A stretch of DNA of 64,000 bases. Origin: Acetomicrobium hydrogeniformans ATCC BAA-1850 (GTDB taxonomy: Bacteria > Synergistota > Synergistia > Synergistales > Acetomicrobiaceae). Below are positions 61,092 through 64,000 of this stretch, piece by piece. The position numbers and the translations under genes are program-made. A model generated the notes under the pieces. It was given only the letters and a program-made list of their open reading frames with translations. It was not told the origin of the DNA and ran no database searches. Location of the stretch: contig NZ_ACJX03000001.1 in assembly GCF_000160455.2 (NCBI RefSeq), forward strand, positions 1,126,001 to 1,190,000, written 5' to 3'. Numbering within the stretch: position 1 is the stretch's first letter; every line of letters begins with the position of its first letter.

Positions 61092-63170
61092 ATGTTCATA
61101 AAAAATAAAGCCAGGCCGTTGATGATCTTTTTGCTATCTGTGATGTTATTCTGTATCCAATCTGACGCTTCAGCTGATGAGGGAGTTGTCTTGGCCCTCT
61201 CGGGAGGGGGAGCTAAGGGATTGGCCCATATAGGTGTTATCAAAGTCCTGCAAGACGAGGGAGTGCAAATAGTCGGAATTGTGGGAACGAGCATGGGAGC
61301 GATAATTGGAGGTTTAGCAGCCGCGGGATACGATGGAGACGAACTGGCAAATATTTTTCAGGAATTGGACATATACGAATTGTTCTCCGATTCAAGGGAC
61401 GGCAAAACGCCATCGTCTCAGAGTAAGTCGATAATCAGAATTGGTTACGATAAGGAAGGGCGAATTGTTGGAAGAAAGGGGCTCATGGAAGGCAAGGGTC
61501 TTTACGAGGAGATGTTGAAATATACGGCTAAAGCGGAAACCTACGATTTCATGAAATTGCCAATACCCTTCGCAGCTGTCGCCACGGACCTTGAAACCGG
61601 AGACATGGTTGTAATAACCAAGGGAAATCTCGCTTCTGCGATGAGGGCATCGATGGCCCTGCCGGGTATATTTTCCCCGTGGCCTTACGAGGGCAAGCTC
61701 CTCATCGACGGCGGTATGGTGGCAAATTTGCCCGTTAGAGTGGCAAAAGAGCTTTTTCCCGATTATCCAGTGGTAGCTGTAGATGTCACAGGAAAGTTGG
61801 TGACCAAAGAGGAGATACGTTCGATAGTGGACGTGTTAGGCCAAACGGTCGGCATAGTGACGGCAAAAAATGTCCAAGAGGACCTGCAATACTCGGATTT
61901 TGTGATAAGACCCTCCGTAGACGATATATCTTTGATGAACTTCTCCAATGCGTCTCGAATAATCGAGCGCGGCGCAGTTGCCGCCGCTCAAGAGATAGAG
62001 AATATAAAGCTGCTTGTGGCCAATAAAGTCGATGAAACTTACACCTCAGCCGAAAGGCCCGTCGTCAAAAACGTGATCTTGACCGGATTGCCCGATATAG
62101 AAAAACCCTTTATTGCCGAAAAGAGATGGTGGATAGGCAGGCCGCTGAATATGGCACTAGTTAATAAAGCCCTTTTGGAACTTTTGAGGCATGATCGTGT
62201 GGCATCAGCCGACTACAAACTTTTAGAAGATGACGAAGAGGTCACCGTCGAGTTCGTGGTACAAAGGAAACCTCCTAAAGAATATAAATTCTATGGCTAC
62301 AGCACAAACCTGTCCCCCTACAACAGGTGGGTTAGCCTCGAATATACGGGAAGAGATGTACTGGACATAGGCGATGAGGCAAACTTGAAATTATGGTTGG
62401 GTGAGAACACTCTTGCGAGGGCTAGCTATATGGGGAAAGAGGGAGGGGCGTGGCGTTTCGAATCGGATCTGGCTTTTCAAGATTGGGAGATTTCTCCTGA
62501 AAACAGTGGAAAAGTAGATTGGAAGAGGTCTTTTTTGTATTTGGGATTCAGCAAGGTCGACGAAGACTTACTGCCCTTTAGCGGAGGGTTCGCCTTCGAT
62601 TACATAGATGGTGATGGAAGCGATCATCATTGGGGCCCAATGGTCAAACTTTTTTATAAGAATAAATCAACAGATAAGTCAAAGGGATATTTTGAAGCCA
62701 AAGGAGTGCTATGGTATCCTGAAGGAGAAACGTTGCTTGGGCATTTGGACTTTTATTCTTCTTTTTCCGTTGGGGATAAGTTGAGCCTGAATTTTTCCGG
62801 AGGTTTGGAGAAAGGGGATGCGAGCACTCCTGCTTGGGCATCTTACCTTGGAGGTCACGGAGAACTGCTAAGTCGTTACGGACATCCTGTTATGGCGGAT
62901 AACACGGCCTGGGCCAGAGTAGGCCTAAAAAGCGCCCTGATAAGAGGCTGGTTTGCAAGGTTTGAACCCGAATTCTTCGGCGCTGTAGGTTACGCCATGG
63001 ATGACGATTGGAATAGCTTTGATGATATTTGGGAAGTTGGGATAAGGCTTAATATTCCCAACAGGCTTATTGACTTGAACGTATTTGCTTTATATGATGA
63101 TCGTAGCGATTGGACTTTTGGCTTTTCTGTGGGGATGCCGCCCCTTTCCTTTGAACCGGTTATGCCGTAA
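61092..63170 (+). CDS. Patatin-like phospholipase with POTRA and beta-barrel domain (PlpD-type)
   Basis: 692 aa. Signal peptide (PLMIFLLSVMLFCIQSDASA), then a patatin domain with oxyanion SGGGAKGLAHIG, Ser nucleophile in GTSMG and Asp in IDGGMVAN. A POTRA-like segment follows near residues 315-395, then a surface-antigen-type barrel to the end. The layout is that of type Vd secretion, where the lipase is attached to or passed through its own outer-membrane barrel. Ends EPVMP without a terminal aromatic. Confidence 0.88.
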   Translation: MFIKNKARPLMIFLLSVMLFCIQSDASADEGVVLALSGGGAKGLAHIGVIKVLQDEGVQIVGIVGTSMGAIIGGLAAAGYDGDELANIFQELDIYELFSDSRDGKTPSSQSKSIIRIGYDKEGRIVGRKGLMEGKGLYEEMLKYTAKAETYDFMKLPIPFAAVATDLETGDMVVITKGNLASAMRASMALPGIFSPWPYEGKLLIDGGMVANLPVRVAKELFPDYPVVAVDVTGKLVTKEEIRSIVDVLGQTVGIVTAKNVQEDLQYSDFVIRPSVDDISLMNFSNASRIIERGAVAAAQEIENIKLLVANKVDETYTSAERPVVKNVILTGLPDIEKPFIAEKRWWIGRPLNMALVNKALLELLRHDRVASADYKLLEDDEEVTVEFVVQRKPPKEYKFYGYSTNLSPYNRWVSLEYTGRDVLDIGDEANLKLWLGENTLARASYMGKEGGAWRFESDLAFQDWEISPENSGKVDWKRSFLYLGFSKVDEDLLPFSGGFAFDYIDGDGSDHHWGPMVKLFYKNKSTDKSKGYFEAKGVLWYPEGETLLGHLDFYSSFSVGDKLSLNFSGGLEKGDASTPAWASYLGGHGELLSRYGHPVMADNTAWARVGLKSALIRGWFARFEPEFFGAVGYAMDDDWNSFDDIWEVGIRLNIPNRLIDLNVFALYDDRSDWTFGFSVGMPPLSFEPVMP

Positions 63171-63195
63171 TTTCGCCCATGTAGAGGTTTTGAAG

Positions 63196-63223
63196 TTGAC
63201 AAACCACGAGGTCCTTGTATAAT
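63196..63223 (+). promoter_or_regulatory. Promoter of the tRNA genes
   Basis: TTGACA (63196-63201) and TATAAT (63218-63223) with a 16-base spacer, 34 bases before tRNA-Tyr. Confidence 0.8.
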
Positions 63224-63257
63224 CATTTTCGCGAGCCGGTTTATTTGGTTGGCTTTT

Positions 63258-63343
63258 GGGGGGATAGCCAAGTGGCCAAAGGCAGCAGACTGTAAATCTG
63301 CCGGCGGACGCCTTCGCAGGTTCAAATCCTGCTCCCCCCACCA
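63258..63343 (+). tRNA. tRNA-Tyr (GTA)
   Basis: Acceptor GGGGGGA pairs with TCCCCCC (63333-63339); the anticodon loop holds CTGTAAA with GTA; a long variable arm (class II) and TTCAAAT T loop follow; CCA is encoded. Confidence 0.95.
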
Positions 63344-63347
63344 TTAA

Positions 63348-63423
63348 GCCGACTTAGCTCAGCAGGCAGAGCACTTCCATGGTAAGGAAGGGGTCGCCGG
63401 TTCGATTCCGGCAGTCGGCTCCA
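63348..63423 (+). tRNA. tRNA-Thr (GGT)
   Basis: Acceptor GCCGACT pairs with AGTCGGC (63413-63419); the anticodon stem CTTCC/GGAAG encloses ATGGTAA with anticodon GGT; TTCGATT T loop; CCA is encoded. Confidence 0.95.
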
Positions 63424-63429
63424 GAACGC

Positions 63430-63468
63430 TAGAGGTCCGAGACGCATGGGTTGTTTCGGATCTCTTTT
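63430..63468 (+). terminator. Hairpin between tRNA-Thr and tuf
   Basis: AGAGGTCCGA can pair with TCGGATCTCT (one G-T pair) and is followed by TTTTAG. It may be a partial terminator or a processing site between the tRNAs and tuf. Confidence 0.4.
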
Positions 63469-63597
63469 AGTATGTTGCCGGGAAATTATTTGCAAACGTG
63501 CAAGAAAAGGGCAGCAAGAGAAGGTAACGGCCGTCTTCTTGAAGTCGTTAAGGGTTAGCAATGCACGATCAGGTTAGTTTAAGGGAGGCTGACAAGC

Positions 63598-64000
63598 ATG
63601 GCAAAGGCAAAGTTTGAGAGGATGAAACCACATTTAAACATAGGAACCATAGGGCACATCGACCACGGCAAGACAACCTTGACCGCCGCTATAACCAGGA
63701 CCCTTTCCACCCAGGGATTCGCTGACTTCACCCCCTTCGACGAAATAGACAAGGCCCCTGAGGAGAGGGAACGGGGAATAACGATAAGCATATCCCACGT
63801 GGAGTACCAGACCGACCACAGACACTACGCCCACATAGACTGCCCCGGACACGCCGACTACATAAAGAACATGATCACCGGAGCAGCCCAGATGGACGGA
63901 GCCATATTAGTCGTATCCGCTGCCGACGGGCCCATGCCGCAGACGAGGGAACACGTCCTTTTGGCAAGGCAGGTCAACGTCCCCTCCATAGTGGTCTTCA
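63598..64000 (+). CDS. tuf: Elongation factor Tu (3' end outside window)
   Basis: 134 codons are visible from ATG 63598, behind [28 protein letters not shown] is followed by DHGKTT (the P-loop, here GHIDHGKTT instead of the usual GHVDHGKTT), the switch I RGITIS and the DCPGHADY G3 motif. EF-Tu brings aminoacyl-tRNA to the ribosome. A tRNA-Tyr/tRNA-Thr pair directly upstream of tuf is a common bacterial arrangement. The NKXD motif lies beyond the window. Confidence 0.96.
   Translation, partial: MAKAKFERMKPHLNIGTIGHIDHGKTTLTAAITRTLSTQGFADFTPFDEIDKAPEERERGITISISHVEYQTDHRHYAHIDCPGHADYIKNMITGAAQMDGAILVVSAADGPMPQTREHVLLARQVNVPSIVVF

Noticed and set aside
1-64000. CRISPR arrays, prophage, intact insertion sequences, rRNA operons
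   Set aside because: No regularly spaced repeats, phage genes, complete transposases or rRNA sequences were seen in the window.

Overview
The window reads as chromosome of an anaerobic, Gram-negative (diderm), fermentative bacterium. Outer-membrane functions are a TonB-dependent receptor, TonB/ExbB/ExbD, a lipid A acyltransferase and a patatin/beta-barrel protein. Anaerobic functions are radical SAM enzymes, paired ferredoxin/MinD ATPases, an iron-sulfur serine dehydratase and a CooC-like ATPase. Amino-acid metabolism genes fit a peptide or amino-acid fermenter: a GcvP-like pair, serine dehydratase, an acidic amino acid symporter and an Asp/Glu racemase. The combination resembles Synergistota (Acetomicrobium-like). 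That is inference from family knowledge and was not tested by search.

Layout. 0-4.2 kb: 3' part of a RiPP-type radical SAM gene, then a divergent GcvPA/GcvPB pair. 4.2-6.6 kb: Fur-family regulator and an ABC exporter whose permease seems to carry a one-base frameshift. 6.6-11.3 kb: a metal/iron-sulfur cluster (DUF5320-like protein, two NifX-like proteins, two ATPases with ferredoxin inserts, ferredoxin, NapH-like membrane protein, zinc ribbon). It starts from a promoter carrying a perfect Fur box, and the NapH-like gene has its own promoter with a CsoR/CstR-like operator. 11.4-15.7 kb: radical SAM protein, a decayed gene, and an iron-complex/corrinoid ABC importer. 15.9-17.9 kb: RelE/RelB-type toxin-antitoxin pair and a CoA-disulfide-reductase-like flavoprotein, again with a CsoR/CstR-like operator in its promoter. 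18-21.5 kb: an unrecognised 596-aa protein and a LarC-C-terminal-like protein, divergent from an Mrp/NBP35 ATPase, with Fur-like boxes between them.

21.6-27.9 kb: a branched-chain amino acid operon (ilvN-ilvC-leuA-leuB-like-ilvB) behind a complete attenuator with a 28-codon Leu/Val/Ile-rich leader peptide. 27.9-31.4 kb: remnants of a sugar/nucleoside-type ABC transporter, then an intact OpuC-type compatible-solute importer. 31.4-33.8 kb: cobalamin riboswitch and TonB-dependent receptor. 33.8-40.8 kb: serine dehydratase, CooC-like ATPase, nitroreductase, gyrA, psd and pssA. 40.8-50.9 kb, all on the minus strand: amino acid symporter; a continuous run from a TPP riboswitch through thiZXYW into exbB-btuF-exbD-tonB; and modABC. 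50.9-57.2 kb: CofE-like ligase, Old-Yellow-Enzyme-type oxidoreductase, DUF4276-like protein ending in a perfect 40-bp palindrome, a collapsed aminotransferase remnant, lpxL-like gene, RuvC/YqgF-like protein and a frameshifted cheX. 57.2-64 kb: paired chromate-transporter subunits, a tail-anchored unknown, racemase, SDR, patatin-barrel protein, tRNA-Tyr, tRNA-Thr and the start of tuf.

Themes. Metal, cofactor and sulfur homeostasis dominates: Fur boxes, CsoR/CstR-type boxes, B12 and TPP riboswitches, modABC. Four places show gene decay and three genes look one base out of frame. The strongest candidates for undescribed biology are the 18-21.5 kb module and the 6.7-11.3 kb cluster.
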